A stretch of 64,000 nucleotides of DNA from JAUIET01 sp045106985 (GTDB taxonomy: Bacteria > Pseudomonadota > Gammaproteobacteria > Pseudomonadales > JAUIET01): assembly GCA_045106985.1 (NCBI GenBank), contig JBGCFQ010000025.1, positions 20,403 to 84,402 on the forward strand, in the 5' to 3' direction. Below are positions 43,477 through 53,550 of the stretch, in pieces. Within the stretch, counting starts at the first letter, position 1, and every line of letters begins with the position of its first letter. The notes under the pieces are model-generated. The model did no database searches, was not told the DNA's origin, and saw nothing but the letters and a program-made list of their open reading frames with translations. Position numbers and translations under genes: made by a program.

Positions 43477-44550
43477 ATGCGGGTTTTCCTGTTCTGTCTC
43501 TGTGTTTTGTTCGCTTCAGGCTGTGAAACCATTGGTTTTTATGGACAGGCGATTTCTGGCCAGCTTTCTATATTGGCCAAGAGACAGGATATCGATCGCG
43601 TACTGCGTGATGAGGCCTCCGACTTAGCGTTAAAAGAGCGGCTAAAACTCGTGCAAGCCATTCGACATTTCGCTAGCGAGAGCTTAGCGCTGCCGGTTGG
43701 AAAGAATTACTCAAGCTATGTAGATTTGCGCCGGGATACAAAAGACAACTTCGTCGTTTGGAATGTATTTGCAGCCCCTGAACTTTCGCTAGAGCCGCAG
43801 GTGTGGTGTTACCCCTTAATCGGTTGTGCACACTATAGGGGCTACTTTACTCGCCAAGCAGCGGAAGGCTTTGCTGAAACGCTGCAGGGGCAGGGCTTAG
43901 ACACCTATATTGGCGCTGTTAAAGCCTATTCTACCCTTGGATGGTTTGCCGATCCCGTATTGAGCACCTTCGTGTATTTTGATGACACAAGGTTAGCCGC
44001 TTTGTTGTTTCACGAATTGGCTCACAAAATTGTCTACATTCGCGATGACACGGAATTCAATGAAAGCTTCGCATCGGCTGTTGAAGCAGAGGCATTGACC
44101 CGATGGTTAAGAGGGCGGCAGCAGCTGAATTCGCTTAACCAACATGCGATGCACCAAGTAGCGCGTACTCAATTTGTTGAGCGTGTTAGCGTGCTTCGCA
44201 TTGAACTGAATCGGCTCTACGCTGCTGCAGATTTATCGCGCAAAGAGAAACTCGAGCAGAAACACGAGTTATTCGCACGCCAACAGCATGAAGGTCAGCA
44301 AATGCACGTGCCGGGTTTCCGGCGCTGGTTACAACAGTTAAACAACAATGCCAGCCTGGTGCCGGTGCACAGTTACAACCGCTGGCAATCTGCATTTGCT
44401 CAGCTTCTTCTTCAACACGGGGGGGATCTTCCTGCTTTTTTTACCGCCGTTAAAGAGCTAGGCAACTTACCTTTAGCGCGACGACAACGTGAGCTGCAAA
44501 AACTCACAGACAAGCAAGCACAGGCCGTGCAAAAATTGACGAATGAATGA
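43477..44550 (+). CDS. Putative lipoprotein aminopeptidase (COG4324)
   Basis: 357 residues. ATG 43477 opens a lipoprotein signal, MRVFLFCLCVLFASGC, with Cys at the cut site; an upstream reading from 43339 overlaps the DUF2069 gene and is unlikely. Zinc-peptidase motif HELAHKIVYIRDDTEFNESF at about residues 181-200 (HExxH plus downstream Asn-Glu). Substrate unknown. Overlaps dgkA by 8 nt. Confidence 0.85.
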   Translation: MRVFLFCLCVLFASGCETIGFYGQAISGQLSILAKRQDIDRVLRDEASDLALKERLKLVQAIRHFASESLALPVGKNYSSYVDLRRDTKDNFVVWNVFAAPELSLEPQVWCYPLIGCAHYRGYFTRQAAEGFAETLQGQGLDTYIGAVKAYSTLGWFADPVLSTFVYFDDTRLAALLFHELAHKIVYIRDDTEFNESFASAVEAEALTRWLRGRQQLNSLNQHAMHQVARTQFVERVSVLRIELNRLYAAADLSRKEKLEQKHELFARQQHEGQQMHVPGFRRWLQQLNNNASLVPVHSYNRWQSAFAQLLLQHGGDLPAFFTAVKELGNLPLARRQRELQKLTDKQAQAVQKLTNE

Positions 44551-44911
44551 ATCTGAGCCATTTAGCATCGCTAAGCGATTGAAAAGTTTCGTTTACGCGT
44601 TCCGCGGTATAGGGGTGCTAATAGCCACGCAGCACAATGCGTGGATTCACATTTTGGCCACTGTTTTGGTGCTAGGCATGGGCTTTTCTTTGTCGGTAAG
44701 CCGTGTAGATTGGCTGTTTCTCAGCTTGGCCATTACCTTGGTATGGGTCGGCGAGGCATTCAATACTGCTATAGAATTCCTTGCGAATGCTGTGAGTGAG
44801 GAATACGACGAAAACATCAAATACGCCAAGGATGTGGCTGCCGGCGCGGTGCTGTTGGCGGCTATTGGTGCTACGGTTCTGGCGGCACTGGTGTTTCTGC
44901 CCTATTTTTAG
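44543..44911 (+). CDS. dgkA: Diacylglycerol kinase (DgkA)
   Basis: 122 residues, three membrane helices. Signature WVGEAFNTAIEFLANAVSEE and KYAKDVAAGAVLLAAIGATV carry the conserved catalytic Glu, Asn and Asp. Phosphorylates diacylglycerol (or undecaprenol) with ATP at the inner membrane. Start overlaps the lipoprotein gene, implying coupling. Confidence 0.95.
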   Translation: MNESEPFSIAKRLKSFVYAFRGIGVLIATQHNAWIHILATVLVLGMGFSLSVSRVDWLFLSLAITLVWVGEAFNTAIEFLANAVSEEYDENIKYAKDVAAGAVLLAAIGATVLAALVFLPYF

Positions 44912-45080
44912 AGCTTAACCCGCCGCAACTCAGCAAATAGCCAGTTTGCATAGCCTTTGGTCTACTTTCCAAGTATTAAACACCGCCGCAGAATTGGCGC
45001 TCTATACTAATTATAGGACACAGAAAAGGATTTTCGTGGCTCAGTGCTTCAGCTGGGCATTACTGCGCAGGAGCACATAG

Positions 45081-46313
45081 TTGTCGTCCCGTTTCGTTAG
45101 CATTCCCGCAAAAGATCTGGAGTTTGGCATGTTTGTCGCCGAACTTGATCGGCCGTGGCTGGAAACTCCGTTTCTGGTGCAGGGCTTTATTGTCAGCGAA
45201 CCGGAGCAGCGCAAGCTACTGATGGAGCTCTGTAACCAGGTCACGATAGACACTGGTAAATCGGTTCAAAGACGATCAAGTTCAACGAAAAAGAAACGAC
45301 TTACTGGTCGCCAAGCTATAAAGAGAGAACTGCCTGGCAAGCCTCTGTGCATATACCAAGACTCGCGTTCATTTGACGAAGAAATACCCGCAGCTACTCG
45401 CTTGTATGATGACTATGAAGCGACGGTAAAGAATTTTTACGAAGACTTCCGTCGTAGTAAAACGATCAACATAAAAGACGTTAATGAAACCGTAAACAAT
45501 CTGGTACGTAGCATTGTGCGTAACCCAGATGCCTGCATGCTGTTGCGACAGATGAAAAAGAAGAGCGACTATTTGCATGATCATGCAATGGGTATGTCGA
45601 TATGGGCCGCCGCACTAGGGCGACAGCTCGGGCTTCCCCCTAAAGATATCAAAACAGTTGCCTTTGGAGCCTTGGTCGCTGACGTGGGCGCCGTACATAT
45701 TTCCAATGAGTTGCTTTCCAAACCTGCCAAGCTAACCGAGTCGGAATACGCTTACGTCAAGTCCCACGTGAAAAAGAGTTTGGAACAACTTCAGAAAACG
45801 AATGGTATTGGTACTCCGGTTCTAAATATTGTGGCCTCGCACCACGAGCGCTTTGATGGCACTGGATACCCCAATGGTTTGAAAGGCACTGAGATCCCAA
45901 TTTTTGGTCGCATAGTAGCGATTGCCGATTGTTATGATGCGGTTACAACCAAGCGACCCTATGCTGACGCCCGCCCGCCTTCCGAAGCGGTGACGCTACT
46001 CTACGGCCTGCGCGACAAGGATTTCCAAAGCGAACTAGTCGAAGAATTTATTCAAGCAATAGGCATATATCCTGTGGGTACCATGGTGGAGCTTAGCTCG
46101 GGCCAAGTGGGCATGGTCATTGCTGAATATCGCAGGCGCCGCTTAAGACCGAAAATTCTACTAATGCTTGATGAAGAAAAGCGCGCAATCAACTCAAGAG
46201 AATATCTTGATCTGCTCAAGCATACGCATACAGCGGATGGCAGGCCGCTTGACATAGTGAGAGCTCTTGAGCCTGGCGCTTACGGGTTGGAAGACGATGA
46301 CATCTTTGCGTGA
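45081..46313 (+). CDS. HD-GYP protein with DUF3391, degenerate HD motif
   Basis: 410 residues, TTG start with AGGAG at 45069-45073. N-terminal DUF3391 (FVSIPAKDLEFGMFVAELDR) then an HD-GYP domain. The HD pair is altered: FGALVADVGAVHIS where HDIGK is normal, so the His (and Lys) are missing. The downstream HHERFDGTGYPNG signature, AIADCYDAVTTKRPY and the DKDF end are intact. It would normally hydrolyse cyclic-di-GMP at a bimetal site; here the metal site is impaired, so it is probably a sensor or effector. It overlaps the next gene, an EAL protein. Confidence 0.9.
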   Translation: MSSRFVSIPAKDLEFGMFVAELDRPWLETPFLVQGFIVSEPEQRKLLMELCNQVTIDTGKSVQRRSSSTKKKRLTGRQAIKRELPGKPLCIYQDSRSFDEEIPAATRLYDDYEATVKNFYEDFRRSKTINIKDVNETVNNLVRSIVRNPDACMLLRQMKKKSDYLHDHAMGMSIWAAALGRQLGLPPKDIKTVAFGALVADVGAVHISNELLSKPAKLTESEYAYVKSHVKKSLEQLQKTNGIGTPVLNIVASHHERFDGTGYPNGLKGTEIPIFGRIVAIADCYDAVTTKRPYADARPPSEAVTLLYGLRDKDFQSELVEEFIQAIGIYPVGTMVELSSGQVGMVIAEYRRRRLRPKILLMLDEEKRAINSREYLDLLKHTHTADGRPLDIVRALEPGAYGLEDDDIFA

Positions 46314-47646
46314 GGAAGGCGAAGAGCTAGTACCGAAAAAAGCGCCTGAAATAAATCGTGCTCGGTTTCTTACGGGCCTGTCTGCCGATTTGAGTATTGG
46401 CATTGAGAACAACAGTCTTACCGCGTTGATACTGATTGACCTGTCATGTTTTAGACACATAAATCGCCGTTTCGGTTACGAGACCGGCGATAGTCTGCTG
46501 GCTTTAGTGCACCAAAGATTGCGCGAGAGTATTAAGAAAGCGAGCATCGTTTGTCGCTTGGGTGATGATTTGTTTGCGGTTGTAGTGCCTGACATGCAGT
46601 CGCTTAGATTACTGCCAGTCGCAGCAAGTAGGGTGCAACAGATAATTGCGGATCCGGTACAGACGCAAGGTGAAGACATTCGTCTTGAGTGTTTTATTGG
46701 TATTTCCGTTGCACCTCTTCACGCAAACCAAGAGCAAAAACTATTTATCCATGCCGAGCAAAGCCTGGAAAGCGCGCGCTTGTCGCCAGATCGTACCTTC
46801 ATTGCGGATGCTACGCAGGTCGAATCAGGCATGAACGAGTGGAATGTGCGAGATGAATTGAATCGCGCTATTGGAGCAGGGGAACTGGCTCTGCATTACC
46901 AACCCAAGGTTTGCCTGCAATCGTTTATGCCTGTAGCCTGCGAGGCGCTAATGCGTTGGGATTCGCCAACTTTGGGTACAGTGGCGCCCGATGTGTTTAT
47001 TCCAGTGGCTGAGCGTACCGGCTTAATTCACGACCTAACGGAGTGGGTCATTCTGACCCTGCCCAGAGAGGCTGCGCACATTCAGTTTCGTGATCAACCA
47101 TTAAACGTTGCACTCAACTTATCACCAAAGGATCTTACCACCGGAGATTTGCACGCAACACTTGAATCCGCCCTTAATATTTGGAATATGGACAGTTCCA
47201 ATATTACACTTGAGATTACTGAAAGTTCGTTGCTTGAAAACCGAGAACGCTGCTTTCAGGTAATGGAAGAACTAAAAGACTTGGGGTTTAGAATTTCAAT
47301 CGACGACTTTGGCACAGGATATTCGTCAATGTCTTACTTTAAATTGATTCCCGCTAACGAAATAAAAATAGATAAGTGTTTTATCACTAACCTCGTGCAC
47401 GACAGAGATGATCAAGTGTTAGTGCGTGCCATCATCGCTTTAGCTCATCATTTCAATATGAAAACAGTGGCTGAGGGCGTTGAAGATATGCAAACCTTGC
47501 AAATGTTGATGCGTATGAAGTGCGATTACGCGCAGGGATATCATTTTAGCAGGCCACTGCCTGGTGCAGAATTCAGGGCATGGCTAGAGGGCTATAACAT
47601 GACTCGGTATTTTAGTCCGCCAAAGGCAAAAGCCGCCAATTCATAA
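46297..47646 (+). CDS. GGDEF-EAL protein with degenerate GGDEF
   Basis: About 449 residues (start ATG 46297, inside the end of the HD-GYP gene). The N-terminal diguanylate-cyclase-like domain has VCRLGDDLFAVVVPD where RxGGDEF is needed, so it cannot make cyclic-di-GMP. The EAL domain keeps EALMRWD, NLSPKDL, EITESSLLEN, IDDFGTGYSSMSYF, VAEGVED and YAQGYHFSRPLP, so it can hydrolyse cyclic-di-GMP. Overlap means translational coupling with the HD-GYP gene; the pair would lower cyclic-di-GMP together. Confidence 0.88.
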   Translation: MTSLREEGEELVPKKAPEINRARFLTGLSADLSIGIENNSLTALILIDLSCFRHINRRFGYETGDSLLALVHQRLRESIKKASIVCRLGDDLFAVVVPDMQSLRLLPVAASRVQQIIADPVQTQGEDIRLECFIGISVAPLHANQEQKLFIHAEQSLESARLSPDRTFIADATQVESGMNEWNVRDELNRAIGAGELALHYQPKVCLQSFMPVACEALMRWDSPTLGTVAPDVFIPVAERTGLIHDLTEWVILTLPREAAHIQFRDQPLNVALNLSPKDLTTGDLHATLESALNIWNMDSSNITLEITESSLLENRERCFQVMEELKDLGFRISIDDFGTGYSSMSYFKLIPANEIKIDKCFITNLVHDRDDQVLVRAIIALAHHFNMKTVAEGVEDMQTLQMLMRMKCDYAQGYHFSRPLPGAEFRAWLEGYNMTRYFSPPKAKAANS

Positions 47647-47666
47647 AGCGCCGCAGGCCGCTCGAC

Positions 47667-50600
47667 CTAGACAACAACCTGACCTTCTAAGTACTCTTCA
47701 TCGCTTGAACTTAGCTTATTCAAATCTTCCAGCACCATGTACAAGCATGGAATCAAAATAAGCGTTATAACCGTCGAGAATAATATCCCGAATGCCAATG
47801 AAACCGCCATTGGAATAATGAACTGGGCTTGCGCACCTTCTTCCATCACGATGGGAATCAAACCAAAGAACGTAGTCAGTGAGGTGAGCATAATGGCTCG
47901 GTAACGATGCATACCTGCTTGCACGACCGCTTTAATTGCCGGAGTACCTTGCTTTATCGCCTGGTTTATAAAATCCACCAAGATGATACTGTCATTGACG
48001 ACCACGCCCGCCAGCGCAAGAATTCCAAACAAGGAAAAATTACTAATGGTCATGCCGAGTAACATGTGGCCAATAACTGCGCCGATAAACCCAAAGGGAA
48101 TAACGCCCATTATTATGATCGGTTGGAGGTAAGATTTTAATGGAATCGCAAGCAGTGCGTAAATAGCGAATAAGGCGAAAGCTAAACCGATTAGCAAGTT
48201 GGTAATGAGCGCTGCACTTTCTTCAGCTCCGCCATCTAGACCAACTGTTAGCCCCGGGTACCGCTCTATTAATTTAGGTATGAACTTCTCTTGAGCTTCG
48301 GCGACTACCTTCGATGGCTCAACGGCGTCCAGATCAGCATTTGCACTTACGGTAACGCCTCTAGAACCGTTTACACGTCGAATAGCGCTGTAGCCCGGGC
48401 GAATATCCAGTTCAGCTACCGCAGAGAATGGCACTTCTTCACCGCTTGGTGTCATGATAAACATGTTTTCCAGCGAGGTTAACGATTGACGCTCCTCTTC
48501 TGGGTAACGCACCATCACTTTCACTTCATGTCGCCCGCGTTGCAAGCGTTGGGCTTCTTCGCCGTAAAAGGCCCCGCGCACCTGTCGCGCAATACCCATT
48601 AATGAAAGGCCGAGCGCTTCGCCTTCCGGCTTGATATTTATATTTAGTTCGTCCGAATACTCGGCAGCATCATTTTGAATATCGAATACACCAGCATAGT
48701 TGCTCAGGTATTGGCTAAGCTCATTCGCCGCAAACCCCAGTTCTTCAATATTTGGCGACACTAGCAAAAATGCGATCGGAGCGCCGCCCATTGGATCAGC
48801 GTCTAATACGCTGATAGATCTTACGCCGGGAATTTCGCCTATATGCTTGCGCCAAGTGGTTGCAACATCTTGAGGCTTAACAGGAATGCCTTTCTCCTTA
48901 GTCATTTCTAGCATGAAGCTGGCGCTGCTACTATTTTCGCCATAGCCGAACAAGTTCTCAACAAAATCTTCTTGCATGCCTGTGCTTTTCTTCAACTCTT
49001 CCTGCATGCTATGCGCGCCAGCTACTATTCGCTCTATAGCCCCGTAAAGCTCACGTTTCGGTACGCCTTCGCTCATTTCCATATTAACTTCAATAAATTC
49101 GCCTGGAACTTGCGGAAACATGACATAACGAACGACGCCACCAAATACAAGGCCAAGTGTTAGTATCATCAGGCCGATAAAGAACGCGAAGGTTACGTAG
49201 CGAAATTCTAGGCACTTGAGCAATAAGGGCTTGTAGTAGTTCGTGATTACTATTTGCAGCAATCCATTGCAGGCCGCTTGCAAGCGACCAAAAAACGAAT
49301 CTGGAGGGGTTGCGCTGGTTATATGGGTAAGATGTGCCGGCAGAATCAGCTTTGACTCAATTAAGGAAAAAGTCAGGCTAAGAATAACGACCCAACCGAT
49401 AGCTGCAGGGAATGCAGCGACGTCGCCCTCGAGCGAGACCATAGGTACAAAAGCGGCAATCGTGGTTAGTACGCCAAAGGTGGCGGGCGTTGCAACGCGC
49501 CGCGCGCCGCGAATAACGGAATCAACATTGTAACCGTCGCGACTCATTGTAGCGTGTGCACTTTCACCTATAACAATAGCGTCGTCCACCACAATCCCTA
49601 GCACCACGATAAAGCCAAGCACACTGAACATGTTCATTGTGACGTCAATACCTTCCATTGGCATGGTGGCGAATACACCAAGGAAGGTGACAACCAGACC
49701 AACCACTACCCAGAAAGCTACTTTGAAATCCATAAACAACAAGAGAATAATGAATACCAGCACCGCGCCCAGAGCCATGTTTTCAAACATTAAGCCGAGT
49801 CGATCTTTCAAATAAAAAGTGAAGTCGGCCCAATATTCAAGTTCCACGCCTGCAGGCAATGTTTTTTGTCGCTCGTTTAAATATTGTTTGGCGGCGTCAG
49901 AAACTTCAAGAATATCCTGTTCGCCGACCGACATAACGACAACACCAATGCTAGGTCCGCCGTTGAAGTAGGAAAAGCCATCTTGCTCTTCGAAACCATC
50001 TTTAACATCCGCAACATCACCCAGAGTTACGCGAGTGCCGTCGGCATTGCTGATCAATACTAGGTCTTCAAACTGATACTGCCTATAAGCCTTGTCTTTT
50101 GTGCGTAGCAGAATATCGCCGTTTACTGTGCGAATTTTTCCACCTGGTATGTCGACGGAAGCGCGTTGTACCGCGTCACTCACATCACTCAAACTCAAAC
50201 CGTATTTGCGCAGGGTTTGCTCCGACACCTCAATAGTCACTTCATAAGGGCGGTCACCAAAAAGCTCAACTTGAGAAATCTCCTTTAGGTTGAGTAGTTC
50301 CTGGCGTAAGTCTTCGGCAACTTCCCGTCTGCCAAACTCGTCAAGATCTCCAGACACCTGTATTTGTAGGGCAAGTTGAGTGAAGTCTAATTCGAATTTA
50401 GCAACTGTGGGGCTCTCTGCTTGATCTGGAAAGGTAGTGATACCATCGATTGCAACCTTAACCTCATCCATGACGACATAAACGTCATGATCGGTACCCA
50501 CGTTGAGGTAGACCCGCCCTAGGCCGCTATCGGCCGTTGACTGCACTTTGGTAATGCCGGTTATATCTTCAATTGCCTGCTCAATTTTTAGAACAATGCC

Positions 50601-50831
50601 TTCTTCCACATCTTCTGGAGTTGAGCCGGGGAAGGGCACCGTCACTTGAATGGATTGCATATCCAGTTCAGGCATCATGGTTGAGCGCAGCCCGTGTGTA
50701 ATCGAGTACAGACCGGAAACAATGATGATCAACATCAATAAATTCGCGGCTACGCTGTTACGCGCGAACCAGGCGATAATACCCGTGTGCGTATCGATAT
50801 CTTCGAACTTAACGTCGTCGAATTCGCTCAT
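47667..50831 (-). CDS. RND efflux transporter permease
   Basis: 1054 residues, AcrB/MdtB-type inner-membrane pump with two halves of six helices. N-terminal RNSVAANLLMLIIIVSGLYS, central VLGIVVDDAIVIGESAHATM with the Asp pair of the proton relay, and C-terminal LAGVVVNDSIILVDFINQAI. The start overlaps the stop of the adaptor gene by 4 nt (ATGA). Substrate unknown; could be metals, lipids or drugs. Confidence 0.95.
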   Translation of the reverse strand: MSEFDDVKFEDIDTHTGIIAWFARNSVAANLLMLIIIVSGLYSITHGLRSTMMPELDMQSIQVTVPFPGSTPEDVEEGIVLKIEQAIEDITGITKVQSTADSGLGRVYLNVGTDHDVYVVMDEVKVAIDGITTFPDQAESPTVAKFELDFTQLALQIQVSGDLDEFGRREVAEDLRQELLNLKEISQVELFGDRPYEVTIEVSEQTLRKYGLSLSDVSDAVQRASVDIPGGKIRTVNGDILLRTKDKAYRQYQFEDLVLISNADGTRVTLGDVADVKDGFEEQDGFSYFNGGPSIGVVVMSVGEQDILEVSDAAKQYLNERQKTLPAGVELEYWADFTFYLKDRLGLMFENMALGAVLVFIILLLFMDFKVAFWVVVGLVVTFLGVFATMPMEGIDVTMNMFSVLGFIVVLGIVVDDAIVIGESAHATMSRDGYNVDSVIRGARRVATPATFGVLTTIAAFVPMVSLEGDVAAFPAAIGWVVILSLTFSLIESKLILPAHLTHITSATPPDSFFGRLQAACNGLLQIVITNYYKPLLLKCLEFRYVTFAFFIGLMILTLGLVFGGVVRYVMFPQVPGEFIEVNMEMSEGVPKRELYGAIERIVAGAHSMQEELKKSTGMQEDFVENLFGYGENSSSASFMLEMTKEKGIPVKPQDVATTWRKHIGEIPGVRSISVLDADPMGGAPIAFLLVSPNIEELGFAANELSQYLSNYAGVFDIQNDAAEYSDELNINIKPEGEALGLSLMGIARQVRGAFYGEEAQRLQRGRHEVKVMVRYPEEERQSLTSLENMFIMTPSGEEVPFSAVAELDIRPGYSAIRRVNGSRGVTVSANADLDAVEPSKVVAEAQEKFIPKLIERYPGLTVGLDGGAEESAALITNLLIGLAFALFAIYALLAIPLKSYLQPIIIMGVIPFGFIGAVIGHMLLGMTISNFSLFGILALAGVVVNDSIILVDFINQAIKQGTPAIKAVVQAGMHRYRAIMLTSLTTFFGLIPIVMEEGAQAQFIIPMAVSLAFGILFSTVITLILIPCLYMVLEDLNKLSSSDEEYLEGQVVV

Positions 50832-52168
50832 AGTGCAGCGTTACTTGCGCTCACAGCGGGAGCCTCATGCTCTGCGTTAGATTTAGATGCGGTTGAATTC
50901 TGTTCTGGCATGAGTTTTAGGCTGTCTTTGGGCGTTTCACCATTGACACTCGCAATGCGCACTTTGGCCCCGGTAGTAAAACTGCTTAGAGTTGTAAGGC
51001 TGACGATATCGGCGTGTTCCAGGCCCCCGCTAATATAGGCACTATCTGCGGTACGAGTTAGAATATCAACGGTTCTTACTTCCAGTCGCCCCTCTCCATT
51101 AACTAGCCATACTTTGTTGCCAGGATTGATGGCTGCTTGTGACAGCTTGATTAAATCGTTAATAGGTTTGCCGTCGATCACTGCGTTAACGTAGCTACCC
51201 ATTCGCAGCGGCGTTTTTCGATGTTCTTCGTTGCCTAGCAGACCATAAGGGTCTTGCACTTCTATAACAGCCGTCATTGACCGCGTTCGTTCGTTTAGCA
51301 CACCTTCTGTGCGTATCAGCCTGCCTTCCCAAAGCTGATTACTAAACGCGCCAGTGCCGCTTATTTTTACTTTTGGAAAGTGCTGTGATTGTTCAGAAAA
51401 AGTATTTGGAATAGTGAGAAACTGCAGTTCTTTTTCTGGAAGAGGAACACTCACTTCGGCACTGTCTATAGCAAATACGCTACCTAGCATAACCCCTGGG
51501 CTTACTGAATGGCCAAGGTCAACAGCCTTGTCTCCTACCATCGCATCGTAGGGTGCGCGGACTATTGTATGCTCAAGGTCGGCCTGGGCTTGCAGTAAGT
51601 CAGCGTCGGCTGACGCCAGTCGGGCTTTGGCTTCAACCAATTGAGGCTTGCGCAGGTATAGCTCCGTGGCCGCAGCGCTCCGTTTCGCGTTTTTTGCGCC
51701 CTGGTTCCACTCTCTTAATGCGACCTCTGTACGACCCTTTTCCGTTGCAAGCACACTTTTGGCGCCAGCAATCGCAGCCTGGGCTCGTTTTACAGCCGCA
51801 ACATAATTTCGATCATCAATTCTCGCTAGCTGTTCGCCTTTCTTGAAGTAGCCACCGGCAACAAATCGGTCAGATACCCAAGTAATGCGGCCAGCTACAT
51901 CCGCAATCAATTGGGTTTGAGTGCGTGCTCTTACATTTCCTTGAACGGCAACGGGTATAGCGACCTGGCGCTTGCTCACCTTAACCACGTCAACTAGTGG
52001 TTCGACAGGGGTGCTCAATTTTTGCTCAATAGTAGGGCGCGACATCACCAGAATAACGGCAATAAGTATAGAGGCGATCAAAATGCCTAAGGCGATAAAC
52101 GTTTTACTTCGCTCGTTGTTCAAAGCTTTCCTTACCTTTTTCTTAGCCCAAAAAATCAGGGCATCCAA
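50828..52168 (-). CDS. RND periplasmic adaptor (MFP family)
   Basis: 446 residues, membrane anchor helix (FIALGILIASILIAVILVM), barrel-sandwich part with VQGNVRARTQTQLIADVAGR, alpha-hairpin LASADADLLQAQADLEHTIV and later RAPYDAMVGDKAVDLGHSVS. Bridges the pump and an outer-membrane channel; no channel gene is adjacent. First gene of the two-gene unit. Confidence 0.93.
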   Translation of the reverse strand: MDALIFWAKKKVRKALNNERSKTFIALGILIASILIAVILVMSRPTIEQKLSTPVEPLVDVVKVSKRQVAIPVAVQGNVRARTQTQLIADVAGRITWVSDRFVAGGYFKKGEQLARIDDRNYVAAVKRAQAAIAGAKSVLATEKGRTEVALREWNQGAKNAKRSAAATELYLRKPQLVEAKARLASADADLLQAQADLEHTIVRAPYDAMVGDKAVDLGHSVSPGVMLGSVFAIDSAEVSVPLPEKELQFLTIPNTFSEQSQHFPKVKISGTGAFSNQLWEGRLIRTEGVLNERTRSMTAVIEVQDPYGLLGNEEHRKTPLRMGSYVNAVIDGKPINDLIKLSQAAINPGNKVWLVNGEGRLEVRTVDILTRTADSAYISGGLEHADIVSLTTLSSFTTGAKVRIASVNGETPKDSLKLMPEQNSTASKSNAEHEAPAVSASNAAL

Positions 52169-52372
52169 TCAGCTTAGCAGCCAATAGAGGTGTGCTGCGA
52201 AAGCGCTGGCTTAACGTTGTTTAACTCCCGGAAATGAACAAAAAATAGTCGGTAGGGCGTTAAGTGCCTTTGGCCAATTACTGTTCGAGTGTTTATTGTT
52301 AGTGGCGGGGTAAAACATGATTATAGCATTTACCCCTCATGAATGGTTGACTGTGTAAAGACCGTAAGCCGA

Positions 52373-53470
52373 CTACATTTTCATAACAGTTCGAATTCCA
52401 CGGGCAGCGGTGAGGTCTTCCATCGCTTCATTGATTTCTTCCAAAGGTCGAACGTTGGTGATCATGCTGGCCAAATCCAATTGTCCCGCCTGGTATAGAC
52501 GGATAAGCCGTGGAATTTCATACAAGGAGTTGCAGCTTCCCAGGAAGCAGCCGCACAGCTTCTTTTCTGTTGAAGCAAAAATGACGGCTGGGTCGATATT
52601 AATTTTTGAGTCGAGGCTGGGTGCGCCCACACAGACAGTTAATCCCCCAGATCTCGTAGCATTAACGCCGTCACTGACCAAAGCGGCGACTCCAGCCGTT
52701 TCGAATGCGTAGTCAACACCTACCTCAGTGAGTCGCATGCACACTTCTGCTACGTTTTCAGCAGTAGGGTCTATCAAGTGAGTAGCACCAAATTGTTTTG
52801 CTAGTTCGCGGCGTTTGGCCACTGGGTCGGAAACTATGATAGTGGTGGCGCCGCTAATTCGTGCACCCTGAACAGCCGCCATACCGACGCCACCCAATCC
52901 CATTATTAGAACGGAATCACCTTTATCTACCTTCGCAGTGTTTAGAACGGCGCCCACGCCAGTTTGCATCGCACAGCCGATCACACAGGCGTGTTCCAGC
53001 GGAACTTCTTTCGGAATCTTTACCGCGCCATTTGCTTGTATAACTACATATTCAGCAAAAGCCGCCATGCCAAGGCCCCGCAGTACTGGTTGTCCATCAA
53101 GAGACAGACCAGTGGCTCCATCTGGCAAAGTATTGGTGAAGATTGACAAGGTGCTCTCGCATATCTGAGGCTCGTTGCGCACACAGAAGTAGCAGCGGCC
53201 GCAAGGAGGAGCGGGCGTCAAAATAACGTGATCACCCACAGCAAGATGAGTTACCCCCTCGCCGAGCTTCTCAACGATACCCGACGCCTCATGGCCTAGA
53301 ATGATAGCTTGGGATTGCTCGAAGGTACCGTTAACAGTGCTTAGGTCAGAATGGCATACGCCGCAATACTTGACGTTTACTCTCACTTCGCCGGGGCGCG
53401 GGTCCATGATCTCAACGTCGTCACGAACGACAATAGGGGTGTTGGATTGTTCTAGTACGGCGGCTTTCAT
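52373..53470 (-). CDS. Zinc-dependent alcohol dehydrogenase (class III/NDMA-type)
   Basis: 365 residues. Catalytic zinc ligands in YCGVCHSDLSTVNG and LGHEASGIVEKLGEGVTHL, structural zinc loop PPCGRCYFCVRNEPQIC, and NAD loop MGLGGVGMAAVQGARISGA. Oxidises alcohols (or formaldehyde-thiol adducts) with NAD. Has a truncated glutathione-transferase gene just upstream (81 nt), which suggests a glutathione-linked setting that has been damaged. Confidence 0.92.
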   Translation of the reverse strand: MKAAVLEQSNTPIVVRDDVEIMDPRPGEVRVNVKYCGVCHSDLSTVNGTFEQSQAIILGHEASGIVEKLGEGVTHLAVGDHVILTPAPPCGRCYFCVRNEPQICESTLSIFTNTLPDGATGLSLDGQPVLRGLGMAAFAEYVVIQANGAVKIPKEVPLEHACVIGCAMQTGVGAVLNTAKVDKGDSVLIMGLGGVGMAAVQGARISGATTIIVSDPVAKRRELAKQFGATHLIDPTAENVAEVCMRLTEVGVDYAFETAGVAALVSDGVNATRSGGLTVCVGAPSLDSKINIDPAVIFASTEKKLCGCFLGSCNSLYEIPRLIRLYQAGQLDLASMITNVRPLEEINEAMEDLTAARGIRTVMKM

Positions 53471-53550
53471 GGCGGGTCTCGTCAGTTGCTCGGTTTCAAG
53501 TGCATCTAAATAGAAGCTTATCTGACAAGCGGTGCTTCTGCGCTAAAAAA

